Assembly (NCBI GenBank): GCA_019423005.1
Contig: JAHZCF010000124.1
Span: 1 to 24,199, forward strand
Direction: 5' to 3'
DNA: 24,199 nt
DNA from: Haemophilus sp.
GTDB lineage: Bacteria > Pseudomonadota > Gammaproteobacteria > Enterobacterales > Pasteurellaceae
Numbering within the stretch: position 1 is the stretch's first letter; each line of letters opens with the position of its first letter. A program made the translations under genes and the position numbers. This document shows positions 16,197-23,575 of the stretch, one piece after another. The notes below the pieces were generated by a model. That model was not told where the DNA came from, made no database searches, and saw only the letters and a program-made list of their open reading frames with translations.

Positions 16197-16811
16197 TCAT
16201 ATTATTGATATTATTGTTTGAATTGTATTATTTTCAATAATAATAAATAACCCTAAACCAATATAAATAACAGCCATTATCCAACGACTAAACTTCTCTA
16301 CAATTTCACCAATACCTGAAATATTAGCCAATCTTTGTGCTGTATATACTAAAACAAAAATCAATATTAAAAATACAAGAAGAGTAACTAATAAGTCGAC
16401 AAGATCTAAAGTCACAAAGTAAGGAACAAAAAGTCCAATATTATCTGCACCACAACTAGCAACTGTAACCAAAGCAACAATACCGACTAATTTTGACAAC
16501 CCTTTTTCATCCAATTCTTTTTTAGCTCTTTTTTCGCCCTCACAATCGTCGTAAATAGCAACTTTAATACCTAAGTAAATCGGTATTAAACCTAATAAAC
16601 CCAACACCCATTTTTCCGGAACATAATTCAAAACAAAAGCTAGAAATAAACTAACTAATATTAAAATTACAGAACCTAAATATTGTCCGATATAAATATC
16701 TCGATATTCTTTTCTAGTATTTGCTCTAGCAAAAAATATTAATAGTATTACCAACAAATCTACTGCTGTAGCAATATATAAAACAGCAGCAGTAATCACA
16801 GTCGAAAACAT
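16197..16811 (-). CDS. cadD: CadD-type cadmium resistance transporter
   Basis: The 204-residue membrane protein belongs to the CadD family first known from Staphylococcus plasmids, which gives cadmium tolerance probably by export. It has about five or six hydrophobic helices, with TAVDLLVILLIFFARA and GQYLGSVILI near the start, VASCGADNIGLFVPYF in the middle (the conserved Cys-Gly-Ala-Asp) and RWIMAVIYIGLGLFIIIENN at the end. The frame extends upstream to 16862, but those codons belong to the joined ABC ATPase. The ATG at 16811 with GAGGTG 5 nt upstream is chosen. Length is normal. It is AT-rich, whereas the flanking pieces are GC-rich, and no CadC/CadX repressor gene accompanies it. Confidence 0.88.
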   Translation of the reverse strand: MFSTVITAAVLYIATAVDLLVILLIFFARANTRKEYRDIYIGQYLGSVILILVSLFLAFVLNYVPEKWVLGLLGLIPIYLGIKVAIYDDCEGEKRAKKELDEKGLSKLVGIVALVTVASCGADNIGLFVPYFVTLDLVDLLVTLLVFLILIFVLVYTAQRLANISGIGEIVEKFSRWIMAVIYIGLGLFIIIENNTIQTIISII

Positions 16812-16820
16812 AAAGCACCT

Positions 16821-17355
16821 CATAATGAATCCCCTGCCCCCTTGGCACCACGGCTTCTTCAAAAGCCCAATCGCGTTCAGACAGCGGCGTAGGCAGGGTA
16901 ATCACGTTTTGCACGTTCATGCCCTTAGTGGAAAGCAGCATGATTTCATGGCTCAGGCGTGCGACTTCGAAGCGGTCGTGCGTTACCAGCATACACGCCA
17001 TGCCCTGCCGCTCGATTTTTTCCACCAGCATGGCGACCAAAATATCGCGCAAATCGCGGTCCAAACCGACGAACGGCTCGTCCAGCAAGGCAAGGTCGCA
17101 GCCGCACAGCAGCAGGCGCAAAAATGCTACCCGTTTCGCCATGCCACCGGACAATTCGGTCGGATATTTGTTCAAATCGCCCGCAGTCAGCCCGACTTTC
17201 GCCGCCAGCGCGATGATTTCGCCTTCATCGGGTTTGTCCATAAAAATAGCGATATTCTGCATCGCGGTCAAGTTTTCCGGCAGGCGGTTTTCCTGAAACA
17301 GAAAACCCGTTTTGCGGAAAGTATTGCGTATCGTGCCCGATTTCGGCGTTTCCAA
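16821..17355 (-). pseudogene. ABC transporter ATP-binding protein, 5'-truncated (Neisseria-like)
   Basis: The reading frame holds the Q-loop (KTGFLFQENRLPENLTAMQN), signature ELSGGMAKRVAFLR, Walker B DLALLDEPFVGLD and switch CMLVTHD, and ends EEAVVPRGQGIHYE just before cadD. The first part of the nucleotide-binding domain with Walker A is missing; the frame starts at a join near 17355. The DNA is markedly GC-rich compared with its surroundings and codon use is Neisseria-like. From memory it resembles a meningococcal ABC ATPase of unassigned substrate. Without Walker A it cannot hydrolyse ATP. Confidence 0.75.
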
Positions 17356-17421
17356 GCATTCAAATCCATCCGTTTGGGCGCAACAACAGGCCGCGCAATT
17401 TTAGTGGAAGGAATTAATTAA
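17356..17421 (+). pseudogene. 3' fragment of an unidentified gene, possibly a zinc-type alcohol dehydrogenase
   Basis: Plus-strand codons AFKSIRLGATTGRAILVEGIN and TAA precede the DUS hairpin by about 14 nt, as a native gene end would. The pattern 'helix, then G-R-A-I-L-V near the C-terminus' is seen in MDR-family alcohol dehydrogenases and quinone reductases. Only 21 residues remain, so the family call is a guess. It marks the right edge of the ABC ATPase fragment, on the opposite strand. Confidence 0.3.
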
Positions 17422-17434
17422 AATTATTTCTTAG

Positions 17435-17467
17435 AAAAAGGCCGTCTAAAATTTCAGACGGCTTTTT
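17435..17467. terminator. DUS-containing terminator hairpin (imperfect Neisserial type)
   Basis: GCCGTCT (17441-17447) pairs with AGACGGC (17455-17461), extended by a G-T and A-T pairs, and ends in TTTTTT. Read on the minus strand the right arm contains the 10-mer GCCGTCTGAA, the Neisserial DNA uptake core; the left arm has one change from it. It could also stop the minus-strand MBL gene. Confidence 0.75.
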
Positions 17468-17473
17468 TATAAC

Positions 17474-17532
17474 AAAGTGTGGTCAAATTTTTAGGTGTTT
17501 TTGCAAATTCAATTCAAAATTAAAACCGCTTG
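17474..17532 (+). repeat. Direct repeat copy A (extended uptake sequence plus unique tail)
   Basis: Begins with a degenerate uptake core (AAAGTGTGGT) and its AT-rich extension, then a tail TTTTTGCAAATTCAATTCAA and ends ACCGCTTG. Copy B at 19517-19574 is the same except for about five substitutions and one indel; 27 nt (17496-17522) are identical. The end, read on the other strand, is ACAAGCGGT, which equals the uptake core of the other Pasteurellaceae dialect (Actinobacillus pleuropneumoniae type). Confidence 0.8.
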
Positions 17533-17535
17533 TTT

Positions 17536-18408
17536 TTAAAACTTCACTGTTTCACCATCTTCTGGAATTACTACATTTTCAAGCTTGTTTGCTTGGACAA
17601 ATTGGCGTAAATCCTTACGGTACACAGACATATGGTTTACCGCATCCATGTGCACCGTGATAAGTTTTGTATTCGGTAGCATTTGGCGAGCATGAGCAAC
17701 ATCTTGTAACCCCATAATAATGCCGTCATTCGGAAAAGCTAAGGTACGCGCATCACCTGTGTTCATAATCATTACATCAGGTTTATAACGATTAATGGCT
17801 TTGTTTACTTCGGCAGTCCAAATTGTGTCACCAACCAAATAAACCGTTGGATGACCTTTCGCTTGGAATATTACGCCCATCGCCTCATCTAAAATCTCGG
17901 CCAATTGTGGTACAGCGTACATTTCCGTTGTGCCGTGAGAACCACCGGTTTTATTTAAAATAATACCTTCGAACTCTACCGTTTTTTCTAGCGATAAACT
18001 GGTTATGTTAGTAAAACCTTGCGCTTTGAGTAAGTCGCCATCCCGTTCATGTTGCACAAAAATTTTGATGGATTTAGGTAAAATTTTTTGTGCAACCTCA
18101 TCCCAATGATCTTCATGTGTATGAGTCAAAATAATGGCATCAACATCTTTGAAAGTATCTTCTGCTTTCATCGGCAATTCCACAAGTGGATTACGCAAAT
18201 GGCTATTTAATGTTCCTTCAAAGCCTGCATAACGTCCTTTTTCAGCAAGCATCGGATCAATTAAAAAAGTTTTCCCTGCGTAGTTCAGGCGACCCATGGC
18301 ATTGCGGATATGTTGGTAGCTATCAGTGTTTTTAGAGGCAAGATCTACAGCGAAAGTATTTGCACCAATAGCCAATGCTGTAGTGCTAATTAAGGTTTTT
18401 AAGTTCAT
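17536..18408 (-). CDS. Exported MBL-fold metallo-hydrolase (UlaG-like)
   Basis: The 290-residue protein starts with a hydrophobic N-terminus (MNLKTLISTTALAIGANTFA), a probable though weakly charged signal peptide. A metallo-beta-lactamase fold follows. The metal motif H96-T-H98-E-D100-H101 is in ILTHTHEDHWDE. Further ligands are likely in KTGGSHGTTEM, LVGDTIWTAEV and TVHMDAVNHMSV. The family resembles UlaG/YwqG-like 'L-ascorbate-6-phosphate lactonase-type' hydrolases, but the substrate is unknown. The ATG at 18408 is preferred over 18447 because AAGGA sits 8 nt upstream. It diverges from a GlxA-type regulator, which probably controls it. A TATAAT on its strand lies at 18448-18453. Confidence 0.87.
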   Translation of the reverse strand: MNLKTLISTTALAIGANTFAVDLASKNTDSYQHIRNAMGRLNYAGKTFLIDPMLAEKGRYAGFEGTLNSHLRNPLVELPMKAEDTFKDVDAIILTHTHEDHWDEVAQKILPKSIKIFVQHERDGDLLKAQGFTNITSLSLEKTVEFEGIILNKTGGSHGTTEMYAVPQLAEILDEAMGVIFQAKGHPTVYLVGDTIWTAEVNKAINRYKPDVMIMNTGDARTLAFPNDGIIMGLQDVAHARQMLPNTKLITVHMDAVNHMSVYRKDLRQFVQANKLENVVIPEDGETVKF

Positions 18409-18497
18409 TGTTTTTCCTTTTCTGTACGTTATTGAATGAATAAACATATTATAGTGAGAACAAAATTGCGCAAAAATAGATAAAAAATCAATAAACG

Positions 18498-18526
18498 TAA
18501 TAATCGGGTCATTTCTGTGTTATGCT
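18498..18526 (+). promoter_or_regulatory. Extended -10 promoter of the GlxA-type regulator
   Basis: TG-T-TATGCT at 18518-18526 is an extended -10 hexamer 24 nt before the regulator ATG; no good -35 is present, so an activator or the extended motif may be needed. The opposing MBL promoter lies about 65 nt away, so one bound regulator could affect both. Confidence 0.35.
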
Positions 18527-18549
18527 CATATCAAAGTAGGAGAAATAAA

Positions 18550-19503
18550 ATGAATAAACCCACAGTTGCTTTGATTGTGTATGAACAAATGATGCCCATT
18601 CATTTTGCGATGGCATATTCCGTTTTTTCTATGTCGGATTTAAACGGCAAGCCGTTATTTGAATGTAAAATCGTTAGCGATTCGGACAACCTGACAAACT
18701 CGCTATTTCACATACATTTAGATGGCGGTTTAGAATGGTTGGATAATGCCGATATTGTTGTGATGACTGGATGGCATGATACTCAAGTAATGCCGAGTGA
18801 GGCTTTATTAACAGCATTACGGCAAGCGTATCAACGTGGTGCGACAGTAGTGGGTTTATGTTATGGCGCCTATGTGTTGGCGTGCAGTGGCCTACTTAAC
18901 GGCAAAAAAGCAACCACACATTGGCTAGGAGATAGTGATTTTACTTGTCGCTTTCCACAGGTGAAATGGGATTTAAATCCTATTTATTTAGAACAAGATC
19001 GACTGATTACCTCAGCAGGAACGGCAGCTTCCATGGATTGTTGCCTTTCTATTGTCCGTAAATTATATGGTGTGAAAATTGCCAATCATATTGCCCGAAT
19101 GCTGGTTATCCCCCCTCATCGTGAAGGCGGACAAGCACAATTTATCGAACGCCCTATTTCTCGTTCCACTCCTAATCATAATATCAATGCGTTGCTTGCT
19201 TATTTAAATGAAAATCTGACCGCACTTCATTCGACTGATAGCCTTGCAGAACGTTTGTCAATGAGCCGTAGCACTTTCACCCGACATTTTCGCAAAGCAA
19301 CCGGAATGTCATTAAATCAATGGTTAATTGAAGCAAGGCTACAGCGAGCAAGAGAGCTTTTGGAAAGCACAGATTTATCTATTACTGATATTGCAGAACA
19401 AAGTGGATTTCATAGCGATACTGCCTTGCGTCAGCACTTCTTGAAAAAACATAAGATTTCACCAAATCGCTGGCGTAAACAGTTTCAAATTGAGGATACT
19501 TAA
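18550..19503 (+). CDS. GlxA-family AraC regulator with DJ-1/PfpI-like sensor domain
   Basis: The 317-residue regulator joins an N-terminal DJ-1/PfpI (class I amidotransferase-like) domain (about 5-175), with the nucleophile-elbow cysteine Cys104 in VGLCYGAYVLA, to a C-terminal AraC helix-turn-helix pair (about 210-310, LAERLSMSRSTFTRHFRKATG and ITDIAEQSGFHSDTALRQHF). Such proteins sense small molecules and control nearby catabolic or detoxification genes. AGGAGA at 18538-18543 selects the ATG at 18550 over the upstream in-frame start at 18517. It diverges from the MBL-fold hydrolase with a 141-nt shared control region. An uptake core occurs at 19219-19227, showing the gene has long been in a Hin-type Pasteurellaceae. 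Confidence 0.9.
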   Translation: MNKPTVALIVYEQMMPIHFAMAYSVFSMSDLNGKPLFECKIVSDSDNLTNSLFHIHLDGGLEWLDNADIVVMTGWHDTQVMPSEALLTALRQAYQRGATVVGLCYGAYVLACSGLLNGKKATTHWLGDSDFTCRFPQVKWDLNPIYLEQDRLITSAGTAASMDCCLSIVRKLYGVKIANHIARMLVIPPHREGGQAQFIERPISRSTPNHNINALLAYLNENLTALHSTDSLAERLSMSRSTFTRHFRKATGMSLNQWLIEARLQRARELLESTDLSITDIAEQSGFHSDTALRQHFLKKHKISPNRWRKQFQIEDT

Positions 19504-19516
19504 ATTTTTTTGTTGT

Positions 19517-19574
19517 AAAGTGCGGTCAGCTTTTTAGATGTTTTTGCAAATTCAATTCAAAATTAGACCGCTTG
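19517..19574 (+). repeat. Direct repeat copy B (extended uptake sequence plus unique tail)
   Basis: Starts with the exact uptake core (19518-19526) and its AT extension, then the same tail as copy A, ending ACCGCTTG. It lies 13 nt after the regulator stop and ends at the LysR relic's stop. On both strands the arms AGTGCGGTC and GACCGCTT could pair as a weak long-loop hairpin. Confidence 0.8.
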
Positions 19575-19575
19575 A

Positions 19576-19953
19576 TTATCTCTCAAATTCCTTTTTCAAA
19601 ATTCCTTCCAGAATTTCAAAGACTTTCAATACCCTTGGTGGCGTAACGGTTTCATATGGACGGTATAAAAACAGTTGCCATTTTTGAATCTCCACTTCAG
19701 GAAACAAGCGAACAAGCTGCTCGGATTTTAGATAAGGCTCACATAAGAAATCACTCAACATTCCTGCTGATTTCCCTTGCAATACTGCCTGTAAATAGCT
19801 GTATAAATCTGTACTTAAAAAATTGATTCGACGGGGGTTTAAGACTTGCTCACTGTTAATCGGGAAATGCCATGCTCGCCCTGTGCTAAGGTTGATTTGT
19901 CCGGCAAAAGGATAGCGCTCTGCAAAATTATCTAATGAAGTGGGTTTGCCTAA
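19576..19953 (-). pseudogene. LysR-family regulator, C-terminal half only
   Basis: An open frame of about 125 codons encodes the effector-binding domain end of a LysR regulator. It opens with GKPTSLDNFAERYPF, continues through LQAVLQGKSAGMLSDFLCEPYL and LVRLFPEVEIQKWQLFLYRP, and closes with PRVLKVFEILEGILKKEFER. No start codon and no helix-turn-helix exist; the frame closes with a stop just right of 19953, where a palindromic element begins. The N-terminal 170 or so residues are missing. It points away from the hydrolase pseudogene at the far side of the helicase, as in the usual LysR/target divergent layout. Confidence 0.75.
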
Positions 19954-20484
19954 TTATGCTATAACCCCCTGATAGCACAAGCATCCTCGCTTGTGCTATT
20001 ACAATCTATTGTGTCTTCGGAGTTAGCAAAATCCCAAAGCAAGCTCACAAATAAAGTTTACTGGAAAATATAGTGATATTTGGCGATAAAGTGATTACCT
20101 GTTCAAGTTCTTCATTTTCTTCTAATGACCCAAAGTGCGCTCAAAAAATCAAAAGGATTTTGAACATTGACTTTCCCAGATAGCGAGTTTCTACTGACGA
20201 AGCTTTTATCTATCTAAAATATAAGCAAACTGAAGTTATTCATGAAAATAGTAAAAATCTGAATCGAACGAATTAATATTTTAGACATATGTTAGGAAAC
20301 TTGTACCATCGTAGGGTTAGGAAAAAGCTCCACCACTTCGCCACTTGTCAAATAAATATGGCAAGCAATATGCCAAAATATACTCCAGTGTCGATTTATT
20401 CATCCGCCGCATTCAAATTCCAGATTCCTTGCTTTGACTGAAAAGGTAAAGCAAGATCATACCGACCTTATTTGTAGATGATGT
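19954..20484. other. Decayed gene-free stretch with scraps of coding sequence
   Basis: No intact gene is present in these 531 nt. The left end carries the palindrome at 19972-19999. Minus-strand scraps look once-coding. Around 20130-20215 one frame reads KVNVQNPFDFLSALW, and with a shift near 20135 it continues SLEENEELEQVITLSPNITI to a stop near 20050. At 20391-20460 another reads ALPFQSKQGIWNLNAADE and stop. At about 20300-20390 a third reads HIYLTSGEVVELFPNPTMVQ and stop. No family was recognised for any of them. A near-miss uptake core (AAGTGCGCT) is at about 20132. Confidence 0.4.
19972..19999. repeat. Perfect palindrome at the LysR breakpoint
   Basis: ATAGCACAAGC (19972-19982) and GCTTGTGCTAT (19989-19999) are exact inverted 11-nt arms with the 6-nt loop ATCCTC. 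A smaller inverted pair, GCTAT and ATAGC, lies at its left (19958-19977). It begins within 20 nt of where LysR homology stops. It looks like a REP-type or transposon-end element, but no transposase is nearby and it is not followed by a T tract. Confidence 0.6.
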
Positions 20485-23208
20485 CTATAATTCTCTGCTG
20501 TTGTCCTGGGAATTTATCATCCCTTTTAATAACCCAATATCTCTAGAAAAATCTTTCTTTTTGAAACTAGAAAGAATGACTTTTTCTGTTTCTGGAGACC
20601 AGTAAATTTTTAAATTTTCTTTTGCTCTTGTAATAGCTGTATAAAAAATACTGTGGCTTACCAGTTCTTCTAACTCGTTTGTAATAATGATTTTAACAGA
20701 CTTGTATTCTAAACCTTGTGATTTATGAATAGATACGGCATAAGCGACTTGAAATGGAACTAATTTATCAAATGAGTCATCATCCTCATCAGTATCTGGA
20801 TATTTTTTAACTGAAAATTTAATGATTGAATTTTTACTGTCTTTATTTGATAAAAGTTCGAAATCATATTTATCTGCATCGATCTCATTTATGCTAATAT
20901 CTAATTCAATAGTAAAAAATATTTCACTTTCTGTTTTGTTAATATCAACAATTTTTCCTTTCATGTTGTTATGAATAAGTGGAGTAAATCTTTCTGACTC
21001 ATTAAACAAAATAGGATCATTCACCTTGTAATCATGTACTCCCCATAAAACAGGCAGGTTCGGGTTATTACTCTGCAAAAAATGATTAATATTATTAATA
21101 CCATAAATACCATCATAATTCAGGCACAAAATGATTTCATCATCATTTGGCTCTTCCAGTACTGATTTATCTAATCTCACAGAATATTTTTCTTTTACCA
21201 TAGGCTCTAATATTGCTATATCTAAGTTCCTGACCCTATTCCAGATCGTTAATAAATTTTCATTGGTGGTCCTATATGGTTTTTTCAATTCTAAAATAGC
21301 AGATTTATTGACAAATCTACGAATGATGTCAAACCAATTTCCGAACAAAATAGATTCAATTTGAAAAACATCCCCAACTAAAACAAGCATTTTGCAATCT
21401 ATTTTTCTTAAAATACTTACCATATCTTGATTACTAATAGTGCTACACTCATCAATAACTAATAAATCACAAGATACGTGACTATTCCTTCTGGATAAGA
21501 ATTTTGAAATAGTCATAAAATCACTATTTTTAGCAGTTACTCTTCTTTTCAAATTATTTACAGCAGGATTGGTATTGGCTAAATATATTTTATCTTTTTC
21601 ATTCCAGAAGTGAGATATATGATTGATGACAGTAGATTTGCCAGTCCCTGCCGCACCATAAACCAATGACACTCTGGATTGAGAAAACATATTTTTTAGT
21701 AATTTTAATTTCTCAGTACAATCAATTTTATATGAACTATCACTTAACCAGAAATTAACAGAATTGGTATAGCCTTCAATCTTTTCATTTGCATATTTTT
21801 TTATTTCCTGAATAATATCAATGCAGTTATCTATATACTCTCTCATATAGATAAAACCTTTATATTCATATAATTTTCTATTAGTATGCTTGTCATATAC
21901 TTTAGAATTATATTCTTTCATTAATTCTTGAACATTAGAGAAACTAGGTAATTCTTCTAATTTTGTAAACAACATTCCTTTTTGCTCTGCGTTATTCTTA
22001 ATGAATCTTGCTAGGAATTCATATTCACGATTCGATGTATTAATGCAATTAAATAAATCATGTATTTTAGGATTGTGGTTTATTAAAGATGTCGTGAATG
22101 GCATTTCATCAAATGGAATACACCCCCACTTAAGGTTTAAGTTGGATAATTTTTGACATGAATCATTATTAAGCTGATTTTTAATTACTTTATTATTTAA
22201 TTTATACAGCAAATAGCTGATAACATTTCCTCCTGCTAAATTTTTTCTTATAAGGTTTCTACAAACTTCCAATATATTGATAAAATTAGCAGTTCTTGCT
22301 TGTGAAGTTATTTGATTTTTAAAATGGTAAAAATAATTGTCTGATAATCGTACAATATCAACAAAATCAATCTTATTATAAGTTAAATACTTCATTATTA
22401 AAGAATATTCATTACTATTAGAATGAACTGATTGCATGTTGAAAATTTTTGAGAAATTCTTAAATTCACAGTTACGTATTGACACTTCCCAGTTATCAAT
22501 AATTTTAATTGGCATCCTACTGTTTAGTATATCAATATAATCTTCTCTTATTCTTAATTTTACTGCGTAATTATCCAGTATATCGTGGCGTGTAAAGGCA
22601 ATAATTCTATCAAATTTACTTACTTTATCATTTGCAATAGTAAATGTAACTTCATAATATATTTCTTGTTTCACAAAGAAAGGTTTTATTTTTTGAATAT
22701 AATATCTATCATTATAATCAGAATAGGTATTATTGATATGGTCTGCGTTTATTTTTAATGATATTTTTTCATAATACTCAGTTAGTTTTTCGTCTAAATT
22801 TAAAGGGAAATCTTCTAAGTTTACCAAAATATCCAACCCATAGTTTCTACTTAGAAATAATTTTATTTTTAGTAAATATTCGTAATACTTTAACATTAGC
22901 CTTTCCGATCCATTCTCATCTATCGTATAGTGTGAGACGGATTTTTGTAATAGACCATGAAACTTATGCAGGAAATCAAAACTTCCTTTTGATTTTATAT
23001 ATTCCCATGCTTCTTTTTTATCTGAATAGTTGTTAGGATCAATATCCTGACCATTACTATATATTTTCTGGGCAATATATTCGACTAAATTTCTTAATTG
23101 AGCGAGAATGTTTTGCGAAAGTAAGCCTCTTTCTGAATCATCAAATCTATCAATATTCTTAGAAATAACAGAGGCAGTTTCTATTATTGAAGTGTCTATT
23201 TTTAGCAT
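20485..23208 (-). CDS. Large orphan SF1 (RecD/Pif1-like) helicase with novel N-terminal region
   Basis: The 907-residue protein has a complete SF1 helicase in its second half: Walker A VYGAAGTGKST near 516-526, Walker B LLVIDECST near 583, motif III VLVGDVFQIES near 611, SIHKSQGLEY near 828 and the arginine-finger motif YTAITRAKENL near 855. This is the AAA_30 plus UvrD_C_2 arrangement of RecD2/TraI-type enzymes. The first 500 residues are unlike known helicases. Residues 26-50 (ERGLLSQNILAQLRNLVEYIAQKIY) form an amphipathic helix with R39-N-x3-Y44, recalling the R-x4-H motif of HEPN RNases, but with Tyr at the His place. AAGGAG lies 8 nt before the ATG. It is strongly AT-rich, has no uptake core and no partner gene. 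A mobile defence or DNA-processing role is inferred only. Confidence 0.85.
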   Translation of the reverse strand: MLKIDTSIIETASVISKNIDRFDDSERGLLSQNILAQLRNLVEYIAQKIYSNGQDIDPNNYSDKKEAWEYIKSKGSFDFLHKFHGLLQKSVSHYTIDENGSERLMLKYYEYLLKIKLFLSRNYGLDILVNLEDFPLNLDEKLTEYYEKISLKINADHINNTYSDYNDRYYIQKIKPFFVKQEIYYEVTFTIANDKVSKFDRIIAFTRHDILDNYAVKLRIREDYIDILNSRMPIKIIDNWEVSIRNCEFKNFSKIFNMQSVHSNSNEYSLIMKYLTYNKIDFVDIVRLSDNYFYHFKNQITSQARTANFINILEVCRNLIRKNLAGGNVISYLLYKLNNKVIKNQLNNDSCQKLSNLNLKWGCIPFDEMPFTTSLINHNPKIHDLFNCINTSNREYEFLARFIKNNAEQKGMLFTKLEELPSFSNVQELMKEYNSKVYDKHTNRKLYEYKGFIYMREYIDNCIDIIQEIKKYANEKIEGYTNSVNFWLSDSSYKIDCTEKLKLLKNMFSQSRVSLVYGAAGTGKSTVINHISHFWNEKDKIYLANTNPAVNNLKRRVTAKNSDFMTISKFLSRRNSHVSCDLLVIDECSTISNQDMVSILRKIDCKMLVLVGDVFQIESILFGNWFDIIRRFVNKSAILELKKPYRTTNENLLTIWNRVRNLDIAILEPMVKEKYSVRLDKSVLEEPNDDEIILCLNYDGIYGINNINHFLQSNNPNLPVLWGVHDYKVNDPILFNESERFTPLIHNNMKGKIVDINKTESEIFFTIELDISINEIDADKYDFELLSNKDSKNSIIKFSVKKYPDTDEDDDSFDKLVPFQVAYAVSIHKSQGLEYKSVKIIITNELEELVSHSIFYTAITRAKENLKIYWSPETEKVILSSFKKKDFSRDIGLLKGMINSQDNSREL

Positions 23209-23575
23209 GGTTTTCTCCTTAGGAAATTAAATTAAGTTTGATTTTATCATAATAAATTATGTTAAGAAAATTAGTTAAGCAAGGAATAATACAATTGTTG
23301 CAAAGATTTTTCACTTTGGCTTCTGTTTTTCTATATCTCAAAGTAAAACTGTTGCTTAAAAATATACTATAACTGATTTTCATACAACCTTTTAGCCACA
23401 TATAATCTATTAATCCCGAAGCATATAATTCCCTTTCAGAATATATTTCCATAAAAATCCTACAAATAACCAAATTTTATTCTCTAAAAACAAAATATTA
23501 GGAACTTATATGCAACAATATATTCAAATCCCACAGCAACAGTATTGAATTGGGGAGCATTCTTTACCCCCCATT
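23209..23575. other. AT-rich leader upstream of the helicase
   Basis: These 367 nt hold no gene that can be supported. An 84-codon minus-strand frame (23219-23473) begins with TTG, has no ribosome site and no family resemblance. Promoters for the helicase should lie here. Close to the right edge TGGGG (about 23553) and CCCCA (about 23573) form a short dyad just before hydrolase similarity begins, which may mark the other edge of the inserted segment. Confidence 0.45.

Noticed and set aside
16825..17421. 198-codon plus-strand ORF over the ABC ATPase
   Set aside because: It is the antisense shadow of the GC-rich ATPase frame; only its last 21 codons look like real coding sequence and are listed separately.
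23219..23473. 84-codon minus-strand ORF just upstream of the helicase
   Set aside because: TTG start, no ribosome site, low-complexity translation with no family features, in AT-rich DNA where such frames are expected by chance.
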